From the NCBI RefSeq assembly GCF_005145045.1, contig NZ_CP039693.1, positions 1 through 64,000 on the forward strand: 64,000 nt of DNA, given 5' to 3'. The translations under genes and the position numbers were made by a program. This DNA is from Agrobacterium larrymoorei (GTDB taxonomy: Bacteria; Pseudomonadota; Alphaproteobacteria; Rhizobiales; Rhizobiaceae). Below the pieces are notes generated by a model. It was not told where the DNA came from, made no database searches, and saw only the letters and a program-made list of their open reading frames with translations. Positions within the stretch are counted from its first letter, which is position 1. Every line of letters begins with the position of its first letter. Below, one piece after another: positions 8,783-18,355 of the stretch.

Positions 8783-9682
8783 ATGAACATTAATTGTGAG
8801 ATTTTGGACCTCCGCGCTTTTCTTGCAGTGGTGGACTTGGAAAGCTTTCACAGGGCAGCGGAACTGCTGAATATCTCACAGCCAGCGCTCAGTCGTCGCA
8901 TACAGAAGCTGGAGCAGGTAATCGGCTCTCCGCTTCTGGAACGGACGACAAGACATGTTGCGCCTACGGCTGTAGGGTCGGAACTGATCCCTCTCGTTCA
9001 ACGGATGATCGAGGAATTTGACAGCTCGCTATTCTCGCTTCGTGACCTTGGTCCCAATCGTAGTGGTCTGGTGACGATTGCCTGCATTCCCACGGCAGCC
9101 TTTTACTTTCTGCCGACCGTCATCAGGCAGTTCAATGTCGAGTATCCAAATATCCGCTTTCGCATTCTCGACTTGACCGCAACGGAAGGCCTTCAGGCGG
9201 TCTCTCGCGGCGAGGTGGAATTCGGTATCAACATTATGGGGAATTCGGACCCGGATCTGGCTTTTGACAAATTGGCTGAAGACCCGTTCGTGCTGGCGGC
9301 CAGAAGCGACCACCCGCTGGCAGAGAAAGCGGAAGTGGAATGGCCAGACCTCGAGCCCTACCCTCTTATCACCGTCCACCGCTCAAGTGGAAACCGCACG
9401 CTCTTAGATGCAGCACTTGCACGCTCAAACATCAAACTGAGATGGTTCTATGAGGTAACGCACCTCTCCACCTCACTTGGTCTTGTCGAAGCGGGTCTGG
9501 GTATTTCTGTGCTTCCCAAGATGGCGACGCCTCACGGCGACCATCCCTACATTGTCACCCGACCAATTCGAAACCCGGAAATATCGAGAGCAATCGGAAC
9601 TGTGAGGCGGCGAAGCGGCTCACTCTCCCCTGCTGCGGAGAAATTTATGAGTATGCTTCTGGGGACTTGGAGGAGCGATTGA
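8783..9682 (+). CDS. LysR-family transcriptional regulator
   Basis: A 299-aa LTTR. The N-terminal winged HTH spans residues 6-65 (LRAFLAVVDLESFHRAAELL...SQPALSRRIQKLE); the effector domain (about 93-295) starts GLVTIACIPTAAFYFLP. It is transcribed away from the PrpF-like gene and transporter operon and most likely controls them in response to a pathway intermediate. Confidence 0.93.
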   Translation: MNINCEILDLRAFLAVVDLESFHRAAELLNISQPALSRRIQKLEQVIGSPLLERTTRHVAPTAVGSELIPLVQRMIEEFDSSLFSLRDLGPNRSGLVTIACIPTAAFYFLPTVIRQFNVEYPNIRFRILDLTATEGLQAVSRGEVEFGINIMGNSDPDLAFDKLAEDPFVLAARSDHPLAEKAEVEWPDLEPYPLITVHRSSGNRTLLDAALARSNIKLRWFYEVTHLSTSLGLVEAGLGISVLPKMATPHGDHPYIVTRPIRNPEISRAIGTVRRRSGSLSPAAEKFMSMLLGTWRSD

Positions 9683-9731
9683 TGTGTTTTACTGGGAGCG
9701 TGGGAGTCAGACTTTGATAGAGCCTATGAAA

Positions 9732-9972
9732 GCCTGTCAGCTGACAGGCGTGCACGGCGTAAATCGGTCGCTCTTGAGAGGTTCCGGCTTTCGCTGAAAA
9801 GCGCAACTGACGGCTCTGTCTCGTGCGTGTGTCGCGTAACGAAATCATTCATGTGCGCGTTACCTGTCAGCTGACAGGGTTTTATTTAATCGCCTTTCTG
9901 CACTCGCACTAACTGGAAAGCGCCTTACGCCTTTCTGACTGGAGATGCTCACGAAGCCTGTCAATTGACAGG
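9732..9972. repeat. Three copies of a 16-bp perfect palindrome
   Basis: CCTGTCAGCTGACAGG occurs at 9733-9748 (extended to 18 bp, 9732-9749) and 9863-9878, and a variant with an AATT centre (CCTGTCAATTGACAGG) at 9957-9972. All are perfect palindromes, spaced 130 and 94 bp centre to centre in otherwise non-coding DNA downstream of lysR. They look like binding sites for a dimeric protein. repABC parS sites are also 16-bp palindromes, but the outer bases differ from the usual GTT...AAC form. Confidence 0.75.
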
Positions 9973-10049
9973 ATTCAGTCGTTGAAACGGGCCGCGTTGT
10001 GTACGCGCCCCTAGATATCGACTGTAACTGGGATTGTCGTAGCAGAATT

Positions 10050-10925
10050 CTAGAAAGCCTCGACGAGCGTGCCGACGGTTACATGAGGGTAGCTCAGGCC
10101 GCCAAAGTCTAGGAGGCTCAATTGTGAATATTGGAGCTTCAGAATTCGCGTCCTTCCCCATTTGCCACGATTTCGATAGCGAAGACTGAGTCTTGCGAAA
10201 CGGCCACCGCGCTTTTGGTGATGAGGGGAATATTCTCGATACCGCCAATATCTGTGTCGAGGTAAGCAGTTGTGTGATTGACTTCAATGTCTTGCCTTCC
10301 GTCAAAATTTGGCTGTTCAGCGTATCGCGGAGTACTTGGTTGGGATCGGACACGATCAGTTGTGAGATTTCAGATGGGAGCGGGGCGCTTCTAGACGGCT
10401 AGGGAATCGTGAGATCATATTGCTCAAAAAAATTGGCGGTTCCCGCCGCAGGGGGCTGTTCACCGATCTTGAATGGGATTGTGAGGGATGGTCGCCAGGC
10501 GCGCGATACTGGCTTCGGCTTTTGGATCCGTCGTTGCGGGAATGTTAAGCCACATGCCTGGCTCAATATGCAGTGCGCCGCCCGTCAGCGCATCCGTTAC
10601 ACGGTGGAGGTAGGTCACACCGTAGATCGCGATATCATCCTGAACACTTCCGCGATTGAAGACAGGCGCGCCGATGCTCGTAAATTCTACCGTCTCGCGC
10701 AGTTGAAGAAAGAAGCCGATGGGCTTTTTCTACCGGGGGGGGATCAGGCTGAAGCCTGCTCCTTCCCTGAAGCCGGGCAAGTCTTTCAAGGCGCCCAACC
10801 TGTCGGCCAATAAGTCCTGCGGTGCTATGGCACGTAGGGGCGTGGCTTTCAAATCAAATCCATTTACAGTAATCCAATTTGGCTCCGATTGAGAAAATGG
10901 AGCGGTGAATGTTGTGGGGTCGGAA
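10050..10925 (-). pseudogene. Haem-binding/FABP-like protein remnant
   Basis: Minus-strand translation in shifting frames gives a recognisable protein: LKDLPGFREGAGFSLI, then GAPVFNRGSVQDDIAIYGVT, ALHIEPGMWLNIPATTDP, ARLATIPHNP, and finally DTDIGGIENIPLITKSAVAV to SYPHVTVGTLVEAF and a stop at 10050. This matches a family often annotated as haem-binding protein. At least two frameshifts and in-frame stops (including one after PPR and one after DLTIP) disrupt it. Confidence 0.65.
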
Positions 10926-10933
10926 GGTCGACC

Positions 10934-11916
10934 TCAGGCGCAATTCGCCAAAGCGCTCTGTAGGGTAGACAAACCCTTCTGTGCCACCTGATAGGCGCTC
11001 TTCACGCCCACCGCTTCATGTTCGCCCGGTATACAGAAATTACGTCTTGTGATGCGCAGCCCTTGCAAAAACGGAGGTGCCGCGTTGAACTTCGATAGGG
11101 TGTGGGCCTTTATATTGGGCCTTCACGGGGGCAGAAAGCTGGCCCAAGGTCTCCAGCTATCTTGAACTTCACCACGATCCGGCGCTGAGATATGGATATA
11201 GTGAAGTCTGTCTTGCTTAAGCAAATCCTTGATATTCCGATCAAATGCATCGGGCTATCGCTACCGAGAAAAACATGCGCGCTATCCACAGTTAGTCCTG
11301 CGAAGGGATTGCCAATGTTCGCCAGAAACTCCAGCACGTCCGAGACCATGTTCGGTGTTGGCGTCTCCCAGTGATCGACGGGCTCGATTGCGATTTTGAC
11401 GCCTTTCTTGTCCGCCTAGTCGGCCAACTCGCTGATCACCGGTTTGGCGAGGATGTAACGTTCGCTCAGCCAGTCCTGCAGGGCATCCGACCTGAGAGCG
11501 GTCCCGTCATCAAGGGTTGGAAATATGTCATAATGGAAGATGATCGGACCGGCCATGACGGTCTTGCCACCCAGTATCGCCGTTATATCGACGCGTCATT
11601 TCAGGTAGGCGAGGGCGGATTCTCGCTGTTCCCTATAGGGCGAGGTCGGATCGAAACTCCGCGTCGTTCCGACATTCGTGGTATAGGTCAGATTGCCTAG
11701 AGCTGCTGTTCCAAGCCTCTCCCGAAAGCGCTTGTAAAGATCAATCTCGGCCACCTGATCGGCTGTCTGTTGAGGTGCAATCGAGATATCGAAGCCTATG
11801 TAGCCCATCTCGGCGATGTGGCGCATATGCTTGAACAGGCGATCACCATACGCTTCATCCTACGGCTGAACATTGGCGGTAAACATGAAGAGGCTGAGAA
11901 GGATATCCTGCTGCAT
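10934..11916 (-). pseudogene. Sugar phosphate isomerase/epimerase remnant (TIM barrel)
   Basis: From ATG at 11916 the frame reads MQQDILLSLFMFTANVQP, a TAG, then DEAYGDRLFKHMRHIAEMGYIGFDIS. After a frameshift near 11595 it resumes with GPIIFHYDIFPTLDDG and KKGVKIAIEPVDHWETPTPN, then NPFAGLTVDSAHVFLGSDSP, and ends near LSTLQSALANCA. These are segments of an AP-endonuclease-2-type TIM-barrel sugar isomerase. Several stops and frameshifts make it non-functional. Confidence 0.7.
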
Positions 11917-11926
11917 GATTACCATC

Positions 11927-12812
11927 CTAGAATCTCGCGAGGTTAGCGCGGCCCATCTTGGTACATTGAAGTGGGTTGGCTTTCGCCGGGTCCTGCTCGG
12001 CCTTCACGCAAATCCAGCCAGCGAAATTGGCGTCTGCCAGGGTCGATAGAATCTCAGGAAATGTCTTGATGTCTCCATCACCCGGAAGGGTAAAAATGCC
12101 GGCTTCGATACCCTGCTGGAAGGAGAGCCCTTCGGAATGGATGCGATCCACCACATTCCGGCGTATGTCTTTGAGGTGGATGTGTTTGATACGGCAGGCG
12201 TATTTCCGGGTGAGCGCCAAAGCATCCACGCCCGCAGCGGTTTGATGTGCGGCGTCGAGGAGCATGTGGACGAAGTGGGGCTCGGTCGTATCCATTAGGT
12301 GATGGATTGCTTCCGTTTTCATTACGCCAGTTCCGAGATGCGGATGGTAGCAGAGCTTGCGGTTGCGCGCCTGCGTCTTCCGACCGGCTTCTTTCAAACC
12401 TTCCATCAGCCGCTTCCATTGGTCATCATTGGAGTCGGGGCAGTTGGGAAACAGTGCCAAAAGCAGCGGGTTGACTGCGCCACCGAACTCGGAAACCACG
12501 AGATCGGCGCGGCGAGGGTTGTCGCTTTCCTGCTCCATCTGTTCCAGAAAGTCGAGCTGAGCATCGACATCGGCGAGTGTGTGCTCCATCATGGCTTCGA
12601 TGGTGAAATAGGTACTGGCCCATGGCACCGAGATTTGGAGCCCACGCAAATCCAGGGCAGGGCGCAGCACGTTCGGATCGGTCGGATATTTTTGGCCCCC
12701 GCCACAGCCGACATACGCAATCGCCATTTCGACGCGCCTGCGCATAGGGAATGCCGATATCGATATTGTTGAAGTCATCTTTCCACAAACGCGTCGGGGT
12801 AAGCCCAATCAA
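11927..12812 (-). pseudogene. IolE-like inosose dehydratase/sugar isomerase, N-terminally frameshifted
   Basis: The N-terminus IGLTPTRLWKDDFNNIDIGI is in one frame. The rest (EMAIAYVGCGGGQKYPTDP through FAGWICVKAEQDPAKANPL) is in another, so a frameshift lies near 12745. The joined length of about 290 aa and motifs such as LCYHPHLGTGV, FVHMLLDAAHQTAAGVD and HIHLKDIR match the IolE/xylose-isomerase-like TIM barrel. The intact frame after the shift is long, suggesting recent damage. Confidence 0.72.
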
Positions 12813-12883
12813 ACCTTGTCTATGGACAACTTATGGGAGCTCTTGGTCATAGGGAAACTTCGCTTCTCAGTACGTTTAAAGGG

Positions 12884-13365
12884 TTATTTGTGCTCTCGGT
12901 AGCCGGCGAAGGACGGACTTATCGGTGCAGACGCCTTTGAGTCGTATGCCGGCGCCCTCGCACCGGCGGGATGCGCGCCTATCGCCTCTCACAGGAGGCC
13001 CTCGGTATAGGCTTCCGGGGAAACGAAGAAGCTCGTGTTATCGGGTTTTGGGCCGAAGCGGTCGGACCAGCGATGGAGAAGTTCGGACCATGTTCGGAAT
13101 ACCAGAGCTTCGTCAGCGTCCGGGCCACATCTCCCGGCATCTCAACGCCAAGGATTTTTGCGCGGAGAACTCTTCTACGTTCGTGCTCGTCACCGTCTAG
13201 AATGTCGTCGAAGGCTTCCAGTAGCCTGTCGGTAATGTCCTCTCCGACGACGTGATCGAGAGCCGCCAGATAGGCTTTGACTATGCCCGTTCCAAGAAGG
13301 TGAAATTCCGTAAAAGCGGTCAAGGTCGATGAGAGGCTGACAAAGGCGTCAGTGCGACTGCTCAT
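12884..13365 (-). pseudogene. FAD-dependent sorbitol-dehydrogenase-type small subunit remnant
   Basis: The start at 13365 has a GGAGGAGG ribosome site. The frame reads FVSLSSTLTAFTEFHLLGTG and further to LTKLWYSEHGPNF, a pattern typical of the small subunit that escorts a membrane GMC-type sugar dehydrogenase. A frameshift near SAQNP moves the expected continuation (NTSFFVSPEAYTEGLL, TGA, EAIGAHPAGA) to another frame. Downstream only a 13-codon scrap (MTKSSHKLSIDKV, start 12850) of a following gene remains, so the large subunit is deleted. Confidence 0.6.
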
Positions 13366-14135
13366 GCAACCTCCTCCGCGTTTGGCGATCAACCGGTACC
13401 TCGACACCCGGGATTTCGAGAGTGGGGCATTTTGCGTCTCCACCTCACGGTCGCATGCGAGACCTCGGCCCCGTTGCGACCCGGAAGGTGAACGCAAGGC
13501 AGCGTGAAACTTTAGTTTCGCCGCCAGATCATGGCGTTGATCACTTTTTTCGGATCATCCGAACTGGGCTATGTCTTAAGAACCACCGTGTCTCCGTTGA
13601 TCTCGAAGGCGCGCCGCTGGACGTGCCAGACAAGTTCACACAAGCGCTCCCGATTAAATGGACGACATTGTCCCCATCGACATCGTCAGTGCCGCAATAA
13701 GCCGTCGCTCTCTCAGTCTCTGAAGCCCTGTTGCATCACCGCTTCTCATGTGCTTCCTTTCAGCGGCTATCATCTGGGCAGACATTTGCTTGGTTGCCAT
13801 AAATACGAGAAGTCCGTCCGGGTTTGGCCGAAGGGGTTGCGGGGGGGGGGAATCGTTTGCTCCGCGTAGCCTCTACACCATTCGGTTCCTTTTGTGCGAG
13901 TGGTGCGCTTCTACGCAGGATTTCTCGTCAGGGGCAACGTTCAAATTGCCCAGAAACGCTACAGTGAATCTCGTCAGATTTTGTCTATCCGCAAGTGAAC
14001 AAGATCATGATCTGATCAGCCAGCTTATGGACGCCCATGCAGGCGCACCAATTTCAGATATTCTCTTTGAATCTCCGTGCGCGTGGAACCTGGATTGTTT
14101 TCTCTTGTTTTTGCTACGAAAGCAGGAGCTTAATT
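13366..14135. other. Non-coding or unrecognisable region
   Basis: No supported gene. Both strands contain only short open frames of unusual composition, and there is a 10-base G tract near 13842. A minus-strand scrap (LCELVWHVQRRAFEINGDTV) may be the remains of a gene I cannot identify. Confidence 0.5.
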
Positions 14136-14372
14136 ATGCCCAGATACTTCTTTCATGTCCGTTCGCATGAAGGTTTCAGCGAGGATCACGAAGGCACCGA
14201 GTTCAACACGGATGCCCTTGCGCGCATCGAAGCCGTACAATCGGCGCGGGAAATGATGGCGGAAAAGATCTTGAAGGGCGAGGTCATCGATGGTGAAGTG
14301 TTCGAGATCGTGAGAGAAGACGGTTCGCTCGTAGAAGTTCTTCCTTTTCGATCTGTCGTTCGCCTCGATTGA
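14136..14372 (+). CDS. DUF6894 family small protein
   Basis: A 78-aa protein starting MPRYFFHVRSHEGFSEDHEG with an AGGAG site upstream of the ATG at 14136. The PRYFFH...D.EG.E...A......AR.MMAE pattern is that of DUF6894, small proteins common in Rhizobiales with no assigned function. It ends 3 bp from the convergent Crp/Fnr gene; the shared end holds a short dyad (GATTGA-AGC-TCAATC). Confidence 0.85.
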   Translation: MPRYFFHVRSHEGFSEDHEGTEFNTDALARIEAVQSAREMMAEKILKGEVIDGEVFEIVREDGSLVEVLPFRSVVRLD

Positions 14373-14375
14373 AGC

Positions 14376-15134
14376 TCAATCCTTCATTTCTTTGTTAAAG
14401 AGAAGATCGTATTCCTTCTCTGCACCGCCATAGGAAGAGCCTGCATATTCCTCAAGTCCCTTGCGATCCCGAACCGTAATCACGCCCCGTTCCGACCTGA
14501 TGAGGTGGTAGCCTTCCAGAACATGCAGTGACGTCGTGACACTCGGACGTCTTATCCCCAGCATGAGTGCCAGATATTCGTGCGTTAAATTGATCGTTCC
14601 GGTTTGTACCCGGTCGTGACACATCAATATCCATCGCGCCAGCCGCTTGTCGATCTTGTCAAGAGCATTGGAATGGGCGGTGTATGAGGCCTGAAGTGCA
14701 AAAACATAGATATAGCGCATCAGCGTATCGCAGAGCGAGTTATCGGTTTTCATCAAAGTCCGAAATACGTTTGCGGCGATCCGGTGACCAGAGCCTTCAG
14801 CCTGAACGATGATATCGTAGGAGCTTCTCACGCCCCCAACAGCGACTGCGGTGGGAGAGAAACCTTCGCTTCCGAACATACCCGCTTCCGTAGACACGCC
14901 TTTGTCGCTTCGAAGCGCGACCGAGCCGATGCCGGAACTCATGAAATACACATATTCCATGACCTCGTCCGTCGTTCCCATCTTGAAGTTTTTCGGCAGA
15001 TCGACCGGTTCGAGTACGGAGAGAATGCGCTCGCGGGAGGCTTCAGGCAGGAAATTCAATAACCGATTCCGTGTTTGTCCGATCACGTACAAAACCCTTC
15101 CGATGGTCTCTTGTATGTCAATAAAAGATAGCAT
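14376..15134 (-). CDS. Crp/Fnr-family transcriptional regulator
   Basis: A 252-aa regulator: cyclic-nucleotide-binding-like beta-barrel (about 35-140), a long dimer helix, then a helix-turn-helix (HEYLALMLGIRRPSVTTSLHVLEG, about 187-210). The N-terminal cysteines of an Fnr iron-sulfur cluster are absent, so it is not an oxygen-sensing Fnr. It is a clear paralogue of the gene at 15644-16423 and belongs to the rhizobial group with the RLxRWxLMCHDRV motif. The start codon is uncertain. Confidence 0.92.
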   Translation of the reverse strand: MLSFIDIQETIGRVLYVIGQTRNRLLNFLPEASRERILSVLEPVDLPKNFKMGTTDEVMEYVYFMSSGIGSVALRSDKGVSTEAGMFGSEGFSPTAVAVGGVRSSYDIIVQAEGSGHRIAANVFRTLMKTDNSLCDTLMRYIYVFALQASYTAHSNALDKIDKRLARWILMCHDRVQTGTINLTHEYLALMLGIRRPSVTTSLHVLEGYHLIRSERGVITVRDRKGLEEYAGSSYGGAEKEYDLLFNKEMKD

Positions 15135-15339
15135 TATCAGTGATATGCAGCAAGACTTCGGTTTACACTCCTTCTCCTTGAAACGTTCTATACGGCAGCT
15201 GGCCCGCGATCACGGCAGTTTTCAGTTTCAAACTCCCGAATGTTGGATAAGGATGCATTTATCGTCACCACGATTTGTAGGCAGTGACGGCTGAGAGACA
15301 CTATATGCTCTTGCCTGCTTGTTCAGGAAGGGTCATGTC

Positions 15340-15591
15340 ATGGACGACCTTAAGCAAACCAGTTCGTTGTCTTCGATAACTGTTCGCGACATCGTCGAAA
15401 ACCTTGCAGCGCGCTTTTCCTCATCCGAAGCCGCAAGGCATATGATCACGGAGCGTGCTATGAACGTCATTCTCCAAAACCCCGAACTCGACCTCAACGA
15501 GCCTCACCTGGAATTGCTTCCAATCGTCAGGGCTGTTGCGGCGGATTATCTGCGTAAATCCGCTGAAAGCCCGAGAGAAAAGAACGCTTAA
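15340..15591 (+). CDS. Hypothetical 83-aa protein
   Basis: Unrecognised small acidic protein (MDDLKQTSSLSSITVRDIVE...). The ATG at 15340 is preceded by AGGAAGGG; an in-frame TTG at 15319 is less likely. Predicted mostly helical, with no membrane segment. It sits between the two Crp/Fnr genes on the opposite strand. Confidence 0.6.
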   Translation: MDDLKQTSSLSSITVRDIVENLAARFSSSEAARHMITERAMNVILQNPELDLNEPHLELLPIVRAVAADYLRKSAESPREKNA

Positions 15592-15643
15592 TCTAGGTCA
15601 GGGGCACGTAGCGAATCACGGTGCCATTGCGCGCCCGTCAAAG

Positions 15644-16423
15644 CTAGGCAGATAAGGTGTTGGCTTCTTCTCCGCCGTATAGGAGAGAGGGGAGTTTGTC
15701 GGAGAAATCGCTATCGGCGCCGTGCTCGACAAGAACGCGGTATTCGTGTTCAGCCGCGCCGTATGAGCTGCCTACGAAATTTTCCAAGGCTTCGCGATTG
15801 CGGATGGTAATCACCCCTCTAGTGGCGCGGACGAAACCCTCTCCTTCCAGCACATGAAGCGACGTTGTTACGCTGGGCCGGCGGACGGCAAGCATCAGGG
15901 CCAGATAGTCGTGCGTCAGCTCGATCCTGTTGCTTGGCACGCGGTCATGGCACATGAGCAGCCAACGACCCAAACGCACATCAACATTGTCCAATGCATT
16001 GGAATGGGCCGTATAGGCCGCTTGCAGGGCAAACACGTGCACATAACGGAGAATGATCTTTTCGACAGTGCGATCTTCGGCAAGAATGTTTTGAAACGCG
16101 CTGGCTTGCATTCGATAAGCATCGCCCTCCACCTGAACCACGACATCGAAGGGGCTTCTGGAACCGCCGACAGCGAGAGAGGAGGGCGAAAAACCCTCAT
16201 TCCCGAACACTCCCGCCTCGGACGATTTTCCGTTACTGGATGTCAGCAGCACCGAACCGATGCCGGAATTAAGAAAATACACATAAGAAATCGGCTCTCC
16301 CATCGTTGCAAGGCGCTGATGCTTTTCGAGCCGAACAAAATCCACCTGCGCAAATGCACGCCTGCGCGACGAACCCGGTAGCATGGACAATATACGGTTT
16401 TGACTGTAAAGGTTGTGAGCCAT
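15644..16423 (-). CDS. Crp/Fnr-family transcriptional regulator, second paralogue
   Basis: A 259-aa regulator with the same layout as its neighbour: effector barrel, AYTAHSNALDNVDVRLGRWL helix and HTH (HDYLALMLAVRRPSVTTSLHVLEG). The two share long identical stretches, consistent with duplication, and both are on the minus strand. No iron-sulfur cysteines are visible. The ligand is unknown. Confidence 0.92.
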   Translation of the reverse strand: MAHNLYSQNRILSMLPGSSRRRAFAQVDFVRLEKHQRLATMGEPISYVYFLNSGIGSVLLTSSNGKSSEAGVFGNEGFSPSSLAVGGSRSPFDVVVQVEGDAYRMQASAFQNILAEDRTVEKIILRYVHVFALQAAYTAHSNALDNVDVRLGRWLLMCHDRVPSNRIELTHDYLALMLAVRRPSVTTSLHVLEGEGFVRATRGVITIRNREALENFVGSSYGAAEHEYRVLVEHGADSDFSDKLPSLLYGGEEANTLSA

Positions 16424-16656
16424 AATTCGCTCTCCTCCCTTTGGGGCAAGAGCGGATCGACTCTCATCCGTCCGCGCCCTGTTCAGTCTGCGAACGATGT
16501 ATCATCGTAACACTTATTCTGAATTATGTCTAACCGATCCGCGCACGGCGGAAATTGCCTAAGCATGGTGGTCGGGGAGGTGATATGTTGGTCTCCGCGT
16601 GTACCAACCTCGCATATCGACCAATATACAGAGAACCAAATCAGAAATACTACTTA

Positions 16657-16688
16657 GCCATCAAGATGGCATATGCCATCTTGATGGC
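16657..16688. promoter_or_regulatory. Perfect 32-bp palindrome upstream of vapBC
   Basis: GCCATCAAGATGGCAT and its exact complement form a 32-bp palindrome with no spacer. Each arm contains a nested GCCATC...GATGGC repeat. It ends 45 bp before the vapB ATG. Such nested dyads suit cooperative binding of VapB dimers; there is no T-run, so a terminator is less likely. Confidence 0.7.
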
Positions 16689-16733
16689 TTCCGCAATTTC
16701 ATTTAGATTGGATTCGGACGAAGGAGTATTTCC

Positions 16734-16982
16734 ATGGTAACACCGCAACTATCTGTTCGCAGTTCCAAAGCGCGTGACCTTGCCCACAAGCTTGCCCGCC
16801 GAGAAAATCGTACGATCGCTGATATTGTTGAGCGCGCGCTCGAAACCTATGAGGCACGTGAGGCGGGACATGAACCGGCTGCGAAATTCTACAGTCGTCT
16901 TGCATCGCAGTCGGGTAAGGATATCGATTTCGACAGTATCATCGATGAAAACAGACGCGCTCACAAAGGCGTCGAGCTTTGA
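16734..16982 (+). CDS. vapB: VapB-family antitoxin
   Basis: An 82-aa antitoxin with an N-terminal ribbon-helix-helix-like DNA-binding part (LSVRSSKARDLAHKLARREN) and an acidic tail that should bind the toxin. An AAGGAG site precedes the ATG. Its stop overlaps the vapC start (TTGA), so the pair is translationally coupled. Confidence 0.85.
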   Translation: MVTPQLSVRSSKARDLAHKLARRENRTIADIVERALETYEAREAGHEPAAKFYSRLASQSGKDIDFDSIIDENRRAHKGVEL

Positions 16983-17392
16983 TTTTTCTCGATACGAATG
17001 TCATCTCTGAAACTTTAAAAAAAGCTCCCGATTCTGCAGTCATAGCATGGTTGGTTCGCCACGATGCCGAGTTGGCACTGCCGACTGTCGCAGTTGCTGA
17101 GATCGCTTTTGGTATTCAAAAGATCAGGCCAGATCAACGTGCAGATCGATTGGAAGAGGGGCTTGTGAGCTGGCGTCGACGGTTCTCCGATAAGATGTTT
17201 GCCTTTACGGAAGAAGCTGCATTGGCTTATGGAGATATTATGGGGGACGCTGAGCGGCAGGGGAGAGGGATGTCGGTTCCGGACGGAATGATCGCGGCGA
17301 TAGCGCGCATCAATGGTGGCCGGTTGGCGACTCGAAACCTCAAGGATTTCGAGACAACTGGGCTCGAATTGATCTCGCCTTGGCATTTCTGA
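16979..17392 (+). CDS. vapC: VapC-family PIN-domain toxin ribonuclease
   Basis: A 137-aa PIN-domain RNase. The acidic catalytic residues are visible: FLDTNVIS (Asp near 5), AEIAFG (Glu near 40) and SVPDGMIAA (Asp near 100). The likely start is a TTG that overlaps the vapB stop. VapC toxins cut tRNA or rRNA when freed from VapB. The pair probably stabilises the plasmid. Confidence 0.88.
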   Translation: MIFLDTNVISETLKKAPDSAVIAWLVRHDAELALPTVAVAEIAFGIQKIRPDQRADRLEEGLVSWRRRFSDKMFAFTEEAALAYGDIMGDAERQGRGMSVPDGMIAAIARINGGRLATRNLKDFETTGLELISPWHF

Positions 17393-17402
17393 CACTGAGA
17401 CC

Positions 17403-18240
17403 CTACAACAATCGGGCCGCTCGCCCGCTTCTGCGTGTAGCGCTGTTGTAATAGTTGGATGCTTGCTGGACGGAGCGGTGGCGCGACTGCTCCATCGCTT
17501 CGGGCAGGGGGATGCCTCGATTGGCCGCTTCGGTTAGATACCCTGACCGCAAACCATGCGCAGAAAACTCCCCACTGTCCAACCCCGCCATCTCCGCTCG
17601 CTGCTTCAGAATAGCATTGATGGACTGCGGATCGAGAGCGCGTTTCGAAACCGTGCTCCATTTCCCGATCCCGCGAAACACGCTGCCCTTGTCGATCTTG
17701 GCCGCAGTGATCCAGGCCTTTAAAGCCTCGACGGGTCGGCCGGTGAGATAAACCACTTCGTCCTCTTCGCCTGAAGTCGTTTTGGTCCGCCCGAGATGAA
17801 TAGCAAGCGAGGGGAGGGGAGGGCCGTCTTCGATCTCAATCGGAGCTTCCACGGTAAGCTGCTCCAGGCGAAGGCCTGCGATTTCGCTGCGGCGACGGCC
17901 ACCGGAGGCGAAGGCGACCATCAGGATTGCCCGGTCACGTAGATCGCGCAGGCTGTCGCTGGCGCAGGTTGCCAGCAGCTTTGCCAGGACATCGCCGGTC
18001 ACCGCTTTAGCGCTCTTGCGACGACGCTGTCTCGGGACGGCTCGTACGGCGAGGCGAATGGCGGATTTGAGGGCAGGGGAGGGGAAGGCGCCGTCAAGGC
18101 CACGCCATTTGGTCAGGGTCGACCAGCTTGCCAGACGCCGTCGCACCGTGTCAGGTGCATGCGGTCCTGTCGATTTCAGAAAGCCCTGATCTCGTAACAA
18201 CTGATCGATGTTAGCGGGCATTCCGTGATCCGGATCATTT
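17403..18240 (-). pseudogene. Tyrosine recombinase, N-terminus removed by Tn3-family insertion
   Basis: The catalytic domain is intact: first Arg in RRRSEIAGLR, HGLR box, HRSVQQAS, and the nucleophile Tyr in NYYN. It is nearly identical to the C-terminal two thirds of the 382-aa recombinase at 39449-40597. Homology runs upstream of the possible ATG at 18221 (as DPDHG) exactly to 18240, where the transposon repeat begins, so about 110 N-terminal residues are lost. A shortened protein from 18221 could still be made. Confidence 0.85.
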
Positions 18241-18355
18241 TGGCGTCACGACACGAAAGTGTTGAATTTGTCCGACATATGAGAACGCACAAGGAACGAA
18301 TTTCTCTTGAATAGGTGGGAGATCGCGAACGGCCACCTGTCGATAAACGGCAAGA

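Noticed and set aside
9732..9972. CRISPR array
   Set aside because: Only three palindromic units with unequal spacing (130 and 94 bp) and no cas genes.
10409..10813. 134-codon plus-strand frame
   Set aside because: Antisense to the decayed haem-binding-like gene, whose minus-strand peptides are recognisable.
12299..12772. 157-codon plus-strand frame
   Set aside because: Antisense shadow of the IolE-like gene.
16657..16688. Rho-independent terminator
   Set aside because: No T-run on either side and it lies in a promoter region.
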